Of a DNA stretch of 64,000 bases, positions 50,768 to 61,783 are shown piece by piece. The stretch is from Bacteroidales bacterium UBA5382 (GTDB lineage: Bacteria > Bacteroidota > Bacteroidia > Bacteroidales > Dysgonomonadaceae): assembly GCA_002409745.1 (NCBI GenBank), contig DHOU01000041.1, forward strand, positions 6,982-70,981. Direction: 5' to 3'. The notes below the pieces were generated by a model. The model had not been told where the DNA came from, did not search any database, and was given only the letters and a program-made list of their open reading frames with translations. The position numbers and the translations under genes were made by a program. How positions within the stretch are numbered: position 1 is the stretch's first letter; each line of letters begins with the position of its first letter.

Positions 50768-52651
50768 ATGGACGAAAGTAAATTGAAAGACCAAAACATT
50801 TTATTGGTCAAAGAAAAAGGCAGCGATGAACTGAAAGCTGTCGCGGGTATTGGTAAAAACGGAAAGTTGGAAACGGTGGAAGCCAAAGCGGAAAATGCCT
50901 CCCGTTTTCTGATGTTCGACCGCAACAACGGGAATGAGTTGGCAGGCATTATGTCCGACTTCAACCGGAAGGCGGGCAACCCGAAAGATTTTCAACTTTT
51001 CCAGGTGCATTATGGGAAGTTTGAGAAACTAAAGGAAGGTTTGGAAGAAGTGTTATCCCTTCCGAACAATGCCGAAGGCAAGGAATTGCTGAAAAAGTAT
51101 GAGGTCAATCCGAAAGATTTTGCCGCAAAACAAGCGGAGGAAGACCCGAAAGTCCTTTTGACACAGGGCGAAGACGGCAAACTGAAAGCCATTGCGGGAG
51201 AAGGTAAGGACGGGAAGCTGAAAACCGTCGATCCCACGAAAGAGAATGCCGGCGACTTTCTCAAAATCGACACGCGCGGCAATGCGTTGGAAAATTTCTT
51301 CAAGAAGTTTTCCGAACAACTTAAAAACCCCTCTCATACGGGTATCTACGCCGTGAGCGCCAATGCCGTCGATAAGATAGCGGCGTTCATGGACAAAATC
51401 ATTAAGATCGACCCTGCCGACAAGGTACTCGACCCGTACCGCGTAACACCGGAGGGAAAGATGCAGGAACAGGCTCAGGGCAGGTACCAGCCGCTCGACC
51501 TGAACAAACTGGACTGGAAAGAGGCCGACAAGCTCGGACTTTCCGGGCAGTCGTTGCAGGACGCCCTCAAAGCCATGTCCTACGGACACAAGTCGCCCGG
51601 ACTGATCGAGGTGCGCATGGAAATAGACGGCAAGGAGTTGCAGGCCAAAGCCCGCCTGTCGTTTGAACAGCAGCCCGACGGCACAATCAAAATCCATACA
51701 CATCCTTTCCAGGAAAAGCCCGATTTTGAAAAACCGTTTATGGGTGTCCTGTTCACCCCCGACGAGCAAAAACAACTCACCACTACCGGACACGGCGGGC
51801 GTGTCTTTGAGTTGGAAATGACACCCGGTGGCGAAAAAGTGCCGGCGCTCGTTTCATTAGATAAGATCACCAACCGTGTCGAAGCCGTTCCGCTTTCCGA
51901 AATACAGATCCCGAAAGTGCTGAAAGGCGTTGAACTTTCGGAAAAGCAACAGGAGGAATTAAAGAATGGCCAAGGAGTGCTGGTCGAAAACATGGACAAG
52001 AAGCAACGCCCCGGCGAAGAACCCGGCGGCAAGATTACACGTATTGTCCAGTACAACGCCGTGAATAAAAATTTCGACTTCCTGTTTACCCCCGAACAGC
52101 GGCAGCAGCGCCAACAGGAACGGGCAGCCAAAGCGGAACAGGACAATAACCAACCGCTCAAACCCCGCAAGGTGGACAATGTGTGGATACGCCCCGTGCA
52201 GGGCGGCGTTGAATTGAGCCGCGAACAGTTCAAAGAGCTGCTGAACAATAAGCCGGTCTTTGTGGAGGGCATGATCGACCAGACCAAACTGGCCAAACAG
52301 GAACAGGGAGCGCAGCAGACCGAAGCCACCGACAAAAAAGGGCAGAAGTACAACGCATGGGTATGGCCCGATCAGGATGCCGGGCGCATCCGCCACACCG
52401 GCCTGCCACCCGACCAATGGAAAGAGGCGCAGGCCAAAAAGCAGGCGCAACCCGCCGAGGGCTTCAAGACACAGGTTGCCGTCAACAACGAGGGCAAGAC
52501 CAACGAGGCGACCAAGCAATCGGCCGAGCCGCTAAAGAAAGGGCAGACGCAGCCGACCGAAAAGCAAGCGGAGAAAAAAGAGCAAAAGCAACAACAGGAG
52601 CAACGCCAGTCCCCGGCCAAGCCTAAGAAAAGGACGGGGCATAAGTTGTAA
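50768..52651 (+). CDS. DUF4099/DUF3945 ICE protein, 627 residues
   Basis: A soluble, strongly charged protein. Two copies of a repeat unit in the N-terminus: residues 8-70 (ILLVKEKGSDELKAVAGIGKNGKLETV) and 125-190 (VLLTQGEDGKLKAIAGEGKDGKLKTV) show clear similarity to each other. DUF4099 lies about 240-310 (YQPLDLNKLDWKEADKLGLSG), with DUF3945-type repeats after it. The tail from about 550 is Lys/Gln-rich. Such proteins precede topB in CTnDOT-like and related elements. Function unknown; DNA binding possible. Confidence 0.8.
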   Translation: MDESKLKDQNILLVKEKGSDELKAVAGIGKNGKLETVEAKAENASRFLMFDRNNGNELAGIMSDFNRKAGNPKDFQLFQVHYGKFEKLKEGLEEVLSLPNNAEGKELLKKYEVNPKDFAAKQAEEDPKVLLTQGEDGKLKAIAGEGKDGKLKTVDPTKENAGDFLKIDTRGNALENFFKKFSEQLKNPSHTGIYAVSANAVDKIAAFMDKIIKIDPADKVLDPYRVTPEGKMQEQAQGRYQPLDLNKLDWKEADKLGLSGQSLQDALKAMSYGHKSPGLIEVRMEIDGKELQAKARLSFEQQPDGTIKIHTHPFQEKPDFEKPFMGVLFTPDEQKQLTTTGHGGRVFELEMTPGGEKVPALVSLDKITNRVEAVPLSEIQIPKVLKGVELSEKQQEELKNGQGVLVENMDKKQRPGEEPGGKITRIVQYNAVNKNFDFLFTPEQRQQRQQERAAKAEQDNNQPLKPRKVDNVWIRPVQGGVELSREQFKELLNNKPVFVEGMIDQTKLAKQEQGAQQTEATDKKGQKYNAWVWPDQDAGRIRHTGLPPDQWKEAQAKKQAQPAEGFKTQVAVNNEGKTNEATKQSAEPLKKGQTQPTEKQAEKKEQKQQQEQRQSPAKPKKRTGHKL

Positions 52652-52662
52652 ACATCTTTTTC

Positions 52663-52678
52663 AACCACTAAAAAAATC
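52663..52678 (+). promoter_or_regulatory. Leader motif AACCACTAAAAAAATC before topB
   Basis: Exact copy of the recurring motif, 5 bases before the topB ATG, right after the upstream gene. Confidence 0.5.
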
Positions 52679-52683
52679 AGTAT

Positions 52684-54795
52684 ATGCAAGTTTGTATAGC
52701 AGAAAAACCGAGTGTGGCTAAAAGTATAGCCGCCATACTCGGCGCAACCCATAAAAAAGACGGCTATATGCAAGGTAACGGCTGGGCTGTTACCTGGGCA
52801 TTCGGCCACCTGGTCGGGCTGGCAATGCCCGAAGCCTACGGGATTACGGGCTTCAGGCGCGAAAACCTGCCCATACTCCCGCAGGAGTTTACGCTGGTTC
52901 CCCGCCAGATCAAGGAGGGGAAAGAGTATAAAAACGATCCCCGCGTGATGAAGCAGCTTAACATCATCAAAGAGTTGTTTTCCAAAGCCGACGGCATTGT
53001 CGTTTGCATTGACGCCGGTCGTGAGGGCGAATTAATTCACCGCTATATATACTCTTACCTGCAATGTAATAAGCCCTGCCAAAGGTTGTGGATAAGTTCG
53101 CTGACCGACAAAGCGATCAAAGAAGGCTTCCAAAACCTGAAGCCGGGTAGCGATTACGACAACCTCTATTTGTCTGCCAAAGCCCGCAGTCAGGCTGATT
53201 ACATCGTAGGAATTAATGCAAGCCAGGCATTGAGTATTGCCGCCGGGCACGGCGTATGGTCTTTAGGGCGTGTCCAGACCCCGACGCTGGCGATGATATG
53301 CAGCCGTTATCTGGAGAACAGGGATTTCAAACCGCAAACGTATTTCCGCCTGAAACTACATACGGCAAAAGATGCTGCGTCATTCACCGTCCTTTCTGTG
53401 GACAAGTACGAAAGCCGTGCCGCAGCCGACGAAGCGCAGCAACAGGTGAAGGTTGCCGGAACCGTCCTTGTTACGGCTGTCGAAAAGAAAGAGGTGAAAC
53501 AGGAACCGCCTTTGCTTTACGACCTCACCACGCTTCAAAAGGAGGCCAACAGCAAGTACGGATTTTCTGCGGACAATACGCTGAACATCGCCCAAGCGTT
53601 GTATGAAGCTAAAGTTTTAAGCTATCCCCGCACCGGCTCCCGCTATATCTCCGCCGATGTGCTGGAGGAAATACCCCACCTGATCGCCACCTTGAAAAAC
53701 CATCCCCGTTTCGGGAATTATGCGTCGGGAATGGAAGGCATAGCCTTAAATACCCGCTGCGTGGACGACAAAAAAGTAACCGACCACCATGCCCTGATCA
53801 TCACCGGAGATCCCGCGGAGGGATTGACCGGGGATGAACGTACCATCTACGATATGGTGGCGGGGCGTATGCTGGAGGCTTTTTCCAACCGTTGCATCAA
53901 AGAGAACACCACCGTTTCGCTGGACGCGGGCGGCGTACACTTTGCTGCAAAGGGCAGCGTCACGCTACTTCCCGGCTGGCGGTCTGTGTTCAACGCCACC
54001 GATGAAGAAGCGCAGGACGAGGATATAACCACGCTGCCCGCACTCGCCGAAGGCGATATACTTTCCGTCCCGGACACGGAAGTATTGGAAAAGCAAACCA
54101 AGCCCCGCCCGTTGCATACCGAAGCCTCGTTGCTTGCGGCAATGGAAAGCGCGAATAAAGAGGTGGAAAATGAAGAAGAGCGGGAGGCGATGAAGGATGC
54201 CGGTATCGGTACGCCCGCCACCCGCGCCGCCATCATTGAAACCCTCTTTGCAAGGGAATATATTGTACGCGAAAAGAAGTCACTCGTTCCCACCAACAAA
54301 GGGTTGGTCGTTTACCTGGCCGTTAAAGACAAAAAGATCGCTGACGTGGCGATGACCGGAGCCTGGGAACTTGCCCTGAACAAGATCGGCGCCGGAGAGA
54401 TGGATGCCGCTACTTTCCATCGTTCGATAGAGGTTTACGCCTCACAGATTACTACGGAATTGCTCGACATCCCGTTTGAGCAAACCGGCGAACGTCCCGG
54501 CTGTCCCTGCCCCAAATGCGGGAAGGGACAGGTCGTGTTTTACCCGAAGGTTGCCAAATGTAACAATGAGCATTGCGGGCTGACGGTATTCCGCGGCATT
54601 GCCAAAAAAGAGCTGACCGATACGCAGCTTACCTCGCTTCTGACAAATGGCGCAACGCCTGTGATAAAAGGGTTTATAAGCAGCAAGACGGGCAAGACGT
54701 TCGAGGCCGCCGTCATATTCGATGCGGAATATAAGACCGTGTTCAGATTCCCTGAAAACAAAAAGGGCAACCGGAAAAAAGGTAAATGGAAGTAA
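52684..54795 (+). CDS. topB: DNA topoisomerase III
   Basis: A 703-residue type IA topoisomerase. TOPRIM starts at residue 1 (VCIAEKPSVAKSIAAILGA; IDAGREGELIHRYI is the acidic DxR/E pattern). The catalytic Tyr is in LSYPRTGSRYIS near residue 314. The domain with GIGTPATRAAIIETLFAREY follows, and the C-terminal zinc ribbon is CPCPKCGKGQ with CNNEHCGL. It relaxes and decatenates DNA in replication or transfer of the element. Common in Bacteroides ICEs. Confidence 0.93.
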   Translation: MQVCIAEKPSVAKSIAAILGATHKKDGYMQGNGWAVTWAFGHLVGLAMPEAYGITGFRRENLPILPQEFTLVPRQIKEGKEYKNDPRVMKQLNIIKELFSKADGIVVCIDAGREGELIHRYIYSYLQCNKPCQRLWISSLTDKAIKEGFQNLKPGSDYDNLYLSAKARSQADYIVGINASQALSIAAGHGVWSLGRVQTPTLAMICSRYLENRDFKPQTYFRLKLHTAKDAASFTVLSVDKYESRAAADEAQQQVKVAGTVLVTAVEKKEVKQEPPLLYDLTTLQKEANSKYGFSADNTLNIAQALYEAKVLSYPRTGSRYISADVLEEIPHLIATLKNHPRFGNYASGMEGIALNTRCVDDKKVTDHHALIITGDPAEGLTGDERTIYDMVAGRMLEAFSNRCIKENTTVSLDAGGVHFAAKGSVTLLPGWRSVFNATDEEAQDEDITTLPALAEGDILSVPDTEVLEKQTKPRPLHTEASLLAAMESANKEVENEEEREAMKDAGIGTPATRAAIIETLFAREYIVREKKSLVPTNKGLVVYLAVKDKKIADVAMTGAWELALNKIGAGEMDAATFHRSIEVYASQITTELLDIPFEQTGERPGCPCPKCGKGQVVFYPKVAKCNNEHCGLTVFRGIAKKELTDTQLTSLLTNGATPVIKGFISSKTGKTFEAAVIFDAEYKTVFRFPENKKGNRKKGKWK

Positions 54796-54858
54796 TTCCG
54801 TATATTTGCCACTGAAAGAATCTATGACTTGTTAATTAGGGATAATTGCTTGACATCG

Positions 54859-54940
54859 GATTTTTTTAGTGGTGGCGTCCGGGGCAAGGCTTCGGACGCT
54901 TTTCCTTTCCCTCCCGTTTTTATTCACCACTAAAAAAATT
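54859..54940 (+). promoter_or_regulatory. Structured leader before the DUF1896 gene
   Basis: The motif appears first inverted (GATTTTTTTAGTGGTG, 54859-54874) and again direct (CACCACTAAAAAAATT, 54925-54940), so the ends can pair over 14 of 16 positions. Between them is an inner hairpin GCGTCCG/CGGACGC followed by TTTTCC, similar to a terminator. This could be an attenuator-like element between topB and the next gene. Confidence 0.5.
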
Positions 54941-54947
54941 AAAAAAG

Positions 54948-55394
54948 ATGAAAGCATTACATACTTCCACAGCCGTGGAGTTATCCTGGTTCCGGCTCTC
55001 CCTGTTATCTTATTTACGTGATTCCCATCCCGACAAAGCCACCGACAGGCAGTTTATCGCCTCGCGGGGCGATGCGGCAGCACAGGTCTACAGCGATAGT
55101 ATCAAATCAGGCGGCTCGCATGATGAAGCCGGGGAAGCAGCCTCCCAGACCCTTTACGCCGGATTGCATTTCTCCCCGTACCGCACCATTGTAAATATCC
55201 TGTGGGACGAGTTTACGCACGAAATAGACCCCGAAATGGCAGAGGGGATGGCAATGGAATTATTGCCCCGCCTTACCGGTGTCTTTAAGAAATACACATT
55301 GTCGGACGATTTCGCCGGTAGTCAAGAGTACAACTTACTCTACACGGAGCTGACGGGCGCGATCCAAACACTGCTCGAAGATGGCATTCAATAA
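54948..55394 (+). CDS. DUF1896 protein
   Basis: A 148-residue helical protein. [47 protein letters not shown] is the DUF1896 pattern found on Bacteroides conjugative elements, always before the large methylase-helicase. The stop overlaps the start of that gene by 14 bases, implying coupled translation. Function unknown. Confidence 0.85.
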   Translation: MKALHTSTAVELSWFRLSLLSYLRDSHPDKATDRQFIASRGDAAAQVYSDSIKSGGSHDEAGEAASQTLYAGLHFSPYRTIVNILWDEFTHEIDPEMAEGMAMELLPRLTGVFKKYTLSDDFAGSQEYNLLYTELTGAIQTLLEDGIQ

Positions 55395-58300
55395 GAAAGC
55401 CCGCCTTCGGGACAATATCGAGGCGATACGTTTAGCGTTCAGCCTCGATAAAGAAGGACGGCAGGCGACGCCCGTCGAACGGGAAATATTGGAAGCCTGG
55501 TGCGGTTTCGGGGGAATCAAAGCCGTGTTGAATCCCGCCGGTAAACCGGAAGACGTGCAACAATGGACGAAAACCGACAGCGAACTGTTTCCGTTGGTTA
55601 CAGAGTTGCACGAAGTATTGCATGCCGGATCAAAAGATACAGCCGAATACAACCGCTATGTTTCTTCCTTAAAAAATTCCGTCCTATCTGCTTTCTACAC
55701 TCCGCCCAAAGTAGTGGACGCGCTGGCGGCGGCATTGAAGGAAAGCGGCGTCGAGCCGCTGCGTCTGCTCGACCCTTCCGCCGGAACGGGCATCTTTTCG
55801 CAGTCCGTTAAGTTGATAACTCCGGATTGTGAGGCAACACAATTTGAAAAGGATATGCTGACGGGGAAAATCCTTTCACACCTGAATCCAGGCGAAAAAG
55901 TACGGGTAGAAGGTTTTGAAAACATCGAATCCCGCTACAATGGTTATTTCGACGTGGCCGCCAGCAATATTCCATTCGGAGACGTGCGTGTATTTGATCC
56001 GGTCTACCATAATGCTAAAGACGATGTACACAGGTTGGCATCCGGCACAATCCACAACTATTTCTTTATGAAAGGCGTCGATTGCATCCGCGAGGGCGGA
56101 TTAGTGGCGTTCATCACCTCACAGGGCGTGTTGAACTCCGACGCCAACCGTCCCGTGCGTGAATGGCTGATGGAGCGGTGCGAGCCTGTTTCCGCCGTCC
56201 GCTTCCCGAACAACCTGTTTACCGACCATGCCGGAACAGAGGTAGGCAGCGACCTGATCATCCTGCAAAAGAAAACGGCGGCCGGTACGGTTTCCCAAAG
56301 GAAGCGTGATTTTATCGAAACCCGAAAACTCTCCAACGGTATTTCGATTAATAACCTTTTCCGGAACTTCGACCGCGTAATCCATGATCATGTAAAAGTC
56401 GGAACCGACCCTTACGGCAAACCCGCAATGGAGTTTACCCATTCCGATGGTGTGGGGGCTATTGCTGCCGGACTGCGCGGGATGCTTCGCGAAGACTTCT
56501 TGCAACATTTTGACATGGAATTGTACCGGCAACACGCCCCGCAGTTGGAGCAGTCGGTCGCTCAAAGCTCCGATTACGAACCGACGGCGCAGGACTGGCA
56601 GGAAATAGATGAATTGCAAGCACAAGCCCAGGAGAAGGATCGGGAGTTGTTTATGCAAGCCCGGCCGGAGGATTACCAGCGGGAAGGAGGAACGCCGGAA
56701 ATACAGGAGAAACCTGTTCAACCGGAGGTACGACAAACCACCCTTAGCTTTGATTTCCCTGATCCGGTTCCGCCGGCAACGCCGATAGCCGAGACGAAAG
56801 CAAAAGCGGTGGAACCGGCGTACAGTATCAATAACCAACCGCTCATATCGCTCTATGATCTGTTCGGGTTGTCCGAAGAGGAACGCATGCAGGTCAATAC
56901 GCGGCGTTACGGCCGCTCCCGTCGCCGGAAGGAGGCATCCCAACCCAAAACAGGGAAACGGGAACAAAAAACGCAAGAACCGTTGGAGTGGCGGGAAGAA
57001 CTGATGCTGGAAGCACGCCGGAAAGAGCAGCAGGCAAAACAGGAGCCGGCTGTTTATCCGGTAGCCGATGCCCGGAGGGAGGAACAGCTTGAAAACCTCA
57101 AAAGGGAGATGGAACGGGAAGAACGGAAAAAGCCCGTCCCTTTTGCCGTGCCGGAGCAGGGACTGCCGAAACATTACAAAGAAGGATCGCTGGTAACAAA
57201 CACGGACAACCGTATCGGCTACCTGCGCGATCCGGAAGGTTTCCGTCCCATGTTCCATCCGCTGGAGCTTTCGCCCCAACAACAAAAACGGGCGTCGCTC
57301 TATATCGAAATCCGCGATACCTACCACCACCTTTACCTGAATGAAGCCGACACACTGCGGGAAAATACCGCGCTACGGCAGATGCTCAACCGCCTGTACG
57401 ATGATTTTACGGAAAGGTTCGGCAACCTGAACGATCCGAAAAACCTCGACCTGATCAAGATGGACGCCGGAGGGCGGGAAATCCTCTCGCTGGAGCGTTA
57501 CCGTGAGGGTAAGGCGGTAAAGGCGGATATTTTTGAGCGTCCAGTAGCCTTCAATACCCGCGAGATTACCCATGCCGACAACGCCCGCGACGCGCTGGCC
57601 GCTTCGCTAAACAAACACGGGACGGTTCATCCGGAGTATATGGCATCCCTGACAGGCGGGACGGAAGAAAGCCTGCTGACGGAACTAAAAGGGAAAGTGT
57701 ATTTCAACCCGCTAGTAGGCGGCTACGAGATAGCCGACAAATTTATCGCCGGTAACGTCATTTCCAAAGCGGACGAGGTACAGAAGTTTATCGACCGACA
57801 CCCCGGCCATGAGGCAGCCGGTGAATCACTGGCCGCCTTGCGCGAAGCCACACCCAAGCCTATCGCTTTCGACGACCTGGATTTTAACTTCGGGGAGCGG
57901 TGGATTCCTACGGGTATCTATGGCGCTTACGCTTCATACCTCTTTGAGACGGATGTAAAGATAAACTATGCTTCCAGCCGGGACGAGTTCAGCATCTATG
58001 CGTCGGAAAAAGCCGCCAAGATATGGGAACAATTCGCCGTCAGGAGCGAAAACCGCCTGTTCGACGGGGTTGCCCTGATGTGCCATGCCCTGCACGATAC
58101 CACGCCCGACATCACCAAAACAGTGATGGTGGACAGGCGCGAGGTCAAAGTCCCCGACGGCCCGGCGATCCAACTGGCCAACGGCAAAATCGACGAGATG
58201 CGCAACGGCTTTTCAGACTGGCTGCGCGAACAATCCCCAGAGTTTAAGGACAGGCTGGCAGACCTCTATAACCGCACGTTCAACTGTTTCGTGCGGCCGG

Positions 58301-61026
58301 AGTACGACGGCGGCCTCCAGGTCTTTCCGGGACTCGACCTGAAAGCGCTGGGTATCGACGACCTGTATAAGAGCCAGAAGGATGCCGTCTGGATGCTTAA
58401 AACCAACGGCGGCGGGATCTGCGACCACGAGGTAGGGGCAGGTAAAACACTGATAATGTGCTGCGGGGCAATGGAAATGAAGCGGCTGGGATTGGCCAAC
58501 AAACCGATGATCATTGCCCTGAAAGCCAACGTGCACGAGATAGCGCAGACCTTCTGCACCGCCTATCCCGATGTAAAAGTGCTTTATCCGGGCAAGGAAG
58601 ATTTTACCCCCGCCAAACGCGCCCGTATCTTCAACGAAATGAAAAATAACAATTGGGATGCGGTGATTATGACCCATGAACAATTCGGCATGATTCCCCA
58701 GTCTCCCGAAGTTCAGCGCGACATCCTGCAAAAAGAGCTGGATAGCGTCGAAGAGAATTTGGAAGTATTGCGTAACCAGGGAAAAGAAGTTTCTAACTGG
58801 ATGCTTAAAGGCTGTCAGAAGCGGCAGGCCAACCTGGAAGCCCGCCTGAAGGGGATTACCCACCAGATCGAAAACCGCAAGGACGATGCGGTGGATTTCA
58901 GGCGCATGGGTATCGACCACTTGTTTGTGGACGAATCGCACAAATTCAAGAACCTTACCTTTACCACCCGGCACGACCGTGTGGCAGGGCTGGGAAACTC
59001 CGAAGGCAGCCAGCGGGCGCTCAATATGCTGTTCGCCCTGCGTACCATTCAGGACAGGACGGGCAAAGACCTGGGTGCCACCTTCCTTTCCGGTACGACC
59101 ATTTCCAACTCGCTCACCGAATTGTATTTGCTCTTTAAATATTTACGTCCGAAAGAACTGGAGCGGCAAGGCATCAATACCTTCGACGCATGGGCGGCCA
59201 TCTTTGCAAAAAAAACCAAAGACTATGAATTTTCCGTCACCAATCAGATCGTGCAGAAAGAAAGGTTCCGCTACTTTATCAAAGTGCCGGAGTTGGCTGC
59301 TTTTTACTCTGAAATTACGGACTTCCGTACTGCAAAGGACATCGGTATCGACCGCCCGGAGAAAAACGAAATCTTGCACAATATTCCGCCCACGCCCGAC
59401 CAGCAGGATTTTATTCAAAAACTGATGGTGTTCGCCAAAACGGGGGACGCTACCGTTCTGGGACGTAAACCGCTTTCCGAAAGTGAGGAAAAAGCAAAAA
59501 TGCTCATCGCCACGGACTACGCCCGTAAAATGAGCCTCGACATGCGCCTTATCGACCCGCAAAAGTACGGCGACCATATCGATAACAAAGCCAGCCATTG
59601 CGCTGCTGTGATTGCCGGGTACTACAAAACATACTCCGCACAGAAAGGTACGCAGTTTGTCTTTTCCGACCTGGGAACCTATAAACCCGATATATGGAAC
59701 CCGTACAGCGAAATCAAAAATAAACTCGTCACGCAGTATGGCATCCCGCCCTCCGAAGTACGCTTTATACAGGAAGCCGGAACGGAGAAATCCCGCAAGG
59801 CGATGATACAGGATATGAACGAGGGGAGAATCCGCGTGTTGTTCGGCTCTACCGAGATGCTGGGTACGGGTGTAAACGCCCAGAAACGTTGTGTGGCCGT
59901 TCATCATTTGGACGCACCGTGGCGGCCGAGCGACTTGGAGCAGCGCGATGGAAGGGCCATCCGCAAGGGTAACGAAGTAGCTAAATTACACGCAGATAAT
60001 AAGGTTGATGTGGTGATTTATGCCGTGGAAAAGTCGCTGGATGCGTATAAATTCGGGTTGTTGCACAACAAACAGCTTTTTATCAACCAGCTAAAGACCA
60101 ACAATATGGGTAGCCGCACCATTGACGAGGGAAGCATGGACGAGAAAAACGGCATGAACTTTTCCGAATACGTGGCAATCCTTTCCGGCAATACGGAATT
60201 ATTAGAAAAGGCGAGGTTGGAGAAAAAAATCGCATCCCTCGAAAGCGAACGGCAGGCATTCGTGCGGGGAAAATCTTCTACCCGCTGGAAGCTGGAGGAA
60301 ATCATGAAATCGGTCGAAGCCAACAACGGGTTTATCACCCGCATATCCAAAGATGTGGAAGCGTTTGGTGCCCGTGTGCAGACTGCTCCCGACGGGACGC
60401 GCCTTAATCCGGTCAGGTTGGACGGCTTTGCGGCGACTGATCCCATATCCGTCGGCAAGAAGCTGAACGAGATTGCCGACAAAGCACGCACGCATGGGTT
60501 GTCGGAACCTATCGGATCGCTTTACGGCTTTACCCTGCTGGTGAAGTCGGAAACTACCGTAAAGGACGGTTTCGATCTGGTGCAGAACCGTTTTTTTATC
60601 AAAGGTGAGGGAGAGATTCTGTATAACTACAACCACGGGCATCTCGCTACAGATCCGAAGCTGGCGGCTACCAACTTCCTGAACGCCCTCGACACCATGC
60701 CCGCCCTGCTTGAAAAGTATAAAAAGGACAACGAAAAGCTGGTGAAAGACGTTCCCGTACTTAAAACGGTAGTGGAAAGCCTCTGGAAGAAAGAGGACGA
60801 GTTGAAGGAACTGAAGGCGGAAATGGTCGTTATGGAGCGTAAACTGGAAGAATCCCTGAAACCGATAGAGCAGGGAGCCGGGATCATGAACGGTGTTCCG
60901 AAGGAAGACGCAAAACCGTTCCGGATACCCGATGAGTTACGGGCGGCAAAAGAGGTCATGGGTGAGCGGCTTATTATCGCCCGGCCTTCTCATGGAGTGC
61001 CTGAAAGAAAAGGCTTCAAAATATAA
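55381..61026 (+). CDS. N-6 DNA methylase-SNF2-type helicase fusion, 1881 residues
   Basis: A very large DNA-processing protein. Residues about 1-400 form a methyltransferase-like module: DPSAGTGIF (SAM motif I) and [14 protein letters not shown] (degenerate NPPY: NIPF). Residues about 400-720 are a charged linker. From about 920 a helicase follows: [16 protein letters not shown] (Walker A near residue 1018), [12 protein letters not shown] (DESH box near 1183), [12 protein letters not shown], and C-terminal motifs [37 protein letters not shown] (near 1500-1530). Typical for Bacteroides ICEs, where it may protect or unwind transferred DNA; methyltransferase activity is doubtful because of NIPF. 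Followed by two strong hairpins. Confidence 0.87.
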   Translation: MAFNKKARLRDNIEAIRLAFSLDKEGRQATPVEREILEAWCGFGGIKAVLNPAGKPEDVQQWTKTDSELFPLVTELHEVLHAGSKDTAEYNRYVSSLKNSVLSAFYTPPKVVDALAAALKESGVEPLRLLDPSAGTGIFSQSVKLITPDCEATQFEKDMLTGKILSHLNPGEKVRVEGFENIESRYNGYFDVAASNIPFGDVRVFDPVYHNAKDDVHRLASGTIHNYFFMKGVDCIREGGLVAFITSQGVLNSDANRPVREWLMERCEPVSAVRFPNNLFTDHAGTEVGSDLIILQKKTAAGTVSQRKRDFIETRKLSNGISINNLFRNFDRVIHDHVKVGTDPYGKPAMEFTHSDGVGAIAAGLRGMLREDFLQHFDMELYRQHAPQLEQSVAQSSDYEPTAQDWQEIDELQAQAQEKDRELFMQARPEDYQREGGTPEIQEKPVQPEVRQTTLSFDFPDPVPPATPIAETKAKAVEPAYSINNQPLISLYDLFGLSEEERMQVNTRRYGRSRRRKEASQPKTGKREQKTQEPLEWREELMLEARRKEQQAKQEPAVYPVADARREEQLENLKREMEREERKKPVPFAVPEQGLPKHYKEGSLVTNTDNRIGYLRDPEGFRPMFHPLELSPQQQKRASLYIEIRDTYHHLYLNEADTLRENTALRQMLNRLYDDFTERFGNLNDPKNLDLIKMDAGGREILSLERYREGKAVKADIFERPVAFNTREITHADNARDALAASLNKHGTVHPEYMASLTGGTEESLLTELKGKVYFNPLVGGYEIADKFIAGNVISKADEVQKFIDRHPGHEAAGESLAALREATPKPIAFDDLDFNFGERWIPTGIYGAYASYLFETDVKINYASSRDEFSIYASEKAAKIWEQFAVRSENRLFDGVALMCHALHDTTPDITKTVMVDRREVKVPDGPAIQLANGKIDEMRNGFSDWLREQSPEFKDRLADLYNRTFNCFVRPEYDGGLQVFPGLDLKALGIDDLYKSQKDAVWMLKTNGGGICDHEVGAGKTLIMCCGAMEMKRLGLANKPMIIALKANVHEIAQTFCTAYPDVKVLYPGKEDFTPAKRARIFNEMKNNNWDAVIMTHEQFGMIPQSPEVQRDILQKELDSVEENLEVLRNQGKEVSNWMLKGCQKRQANLEARLKGITHQIENRKDDAVDFRRMGIDHLFVDESHKFKNLTFTTRHDRVAGLGNSEGSQRALNMLFALRTIQDRTGKDLGATFLSGTTISNSLTELYLLFKYLRPKELERQGINTFDAWAAIFAKKTKDYEFSVTNQIVQKERFRYFIKVPELAAFYSEITDFRTAKDIGIDRPEKNEILHNIPPTPDQQDFIQKLMVFAKTGDATVLGRKPLSESEEKAKMLIATDYARKMSLDMRLIDPQKYGDHIDNKASHCAAVIAGYYKTYSAQKGTQFVFSDLGTYKPDIWNPYSEIKNKLVTQYGIPPSEVRFIQEAGTEKSRKAMIQDMNEGRIRVLFGSTEMLGTGVNAQKRCVAVHHLDAPWRPSDLEQRDGRAIRKGNEVAKLHADNKVDVVIYAVEKSLDAYKFGLLHNKQLFINQLKTNNMGSRTIDEGSMDEKNGMNFSEYVAILSGNTELLEKARLEKKIASLESERQAFVRGKSSTRWKLEEIMKSVEANNGFITRISKDVEAFGARVQTAPDGTRLNPVRLDGFAATDPISVGKKLNEIADKARTHGLSEPIGSLYGFTLLVKSETTVKDGFDLVQNRFFIKGEGEILYNYNHGHLATDPKLAATNFLNALDTMPALLEKYKKDNEKLVKDVPVLKTVVESLWKKEDELKELKAEMVVMERKLEESLKPIEQGAGIMNGVPKEDAKPFRIPDELRAAKEVMGERLIIARPSHGVPERKGFKI

Positions 61027-61030
61027 CCGT

Positions 61031-61063
61031 AAGACCGTCGAAATTCCCGGCGGTCTTTTTTCT
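61031..61063 (+). terminator. Intrinsic terminator of the methylase-helicase
   Basis: Stem AAGACCG/CGGTCTT with T-run (TTTTTT) and a loop containing GTCGAAATTCCCGG, near-identical to the loop in the mobC terminator at 49452-49497. Confidence 0.8.
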
Positions 61064-61076
61064 GCCCCATAAAAGC

Positions 61077-61113
61077 GAAGCCCGCCCCTGTCAATCACGA
61101 CGGTGCGGGCTTC
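61077..61113. terminator. Second hairpin after the methylase-helicase
   Basis: A 9-bp perfect stem (GAAGCCCGC at 61077 and GCGGGCTTC at 61105). No long T-run on the plus strand. It may be a back-up terminator or act on the minus strand for the HTH gene. Confidence 0.5.
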
Positions 61114-61179
61114 TGTCAGAACAAATCAAATAGTGTTTAAGAAAAAAGAAAAAACATGCAGATTTAGTGGTCATCTATA

Positions 61180-61521
61180 TTATTCGGGATCATCCCCGGT
61201 ATTTTCGGGGGCATCGTCATCCGGTGTTTCCCCTTTCCGGAAATTAGCCTTGATAAAGGCTTCCACATCGCTCTCTTTATAGAATGTTTTGTGATAAAGC
61301 ATTTGATAGGGTAACCCGCCCGACGAGCGGTAACGCTGGAGCGTCCGCTTGCTCACATTGAGCAGTTGGCAAACGTCCTGGTTATCCAATAGCCGTTCAC
61401 CCTCCAGCAATTTTTCTTTTATTGCCATTTTTTCCAAATGCCGCTCTATCCTGTCGAGGCGAGCCATCAATCGTTCAAACCATATTTGCATCAGGTCTTT
61501 AAAATCATCATTCATACCCAT
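61180..61521 (-). CDS. Helix-turn-helix protein (excisionase-like)
   Basis: A 113-residue DNA-binding protein. N-terminal coiled coil (WFERLMARLDRIERHLEKMAIKEKLLEGE), then the MerR-type HTH LLDNQDVCQLLNVSKRTLQRYRSSGGLPYQMLYHKTFYKESDVEAFI (residues about 45-90). The tail is acidic. Similar proteins are Xis-like factors of Bacteroides ICEs. It may act with the serine recombinase in excision or regulate rteC next to it (inference). Confidence 0.85.
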   Translation of the reverse strand: MGMNDDFKDLMQIWFERLMARLDRIERHLEKMAIKEKLLEGERLLDNQDVCQLLNVSKRTLQRYRSSGGLPYQMLYHKTFYKESDVEAFIKANFRKGETPDDDAPENTGDDPE

Positions 61522-61783
61522 TACCGCTGTTTTTTATTGACAGCACAAAGGTCGGACGTTTATGAATGGCTGATAACGAAGTCGGTACAACTTTTTTTGA
61601 AGTATTTTCGGCTAATTAATTTTCAACTGCTTACAGACCTGTTATTTACAAAAATAAAAACGGAAAAATGGGCGAATACTCGGTATCCGGCAGGTTAAAG
61701 GCAAAAAAACGGGATTCTATGCCGAAAAAGGGTGAAAATACGGCAATAATTGGGAAAATACGGGAGGATACCGACTTCGGTAT

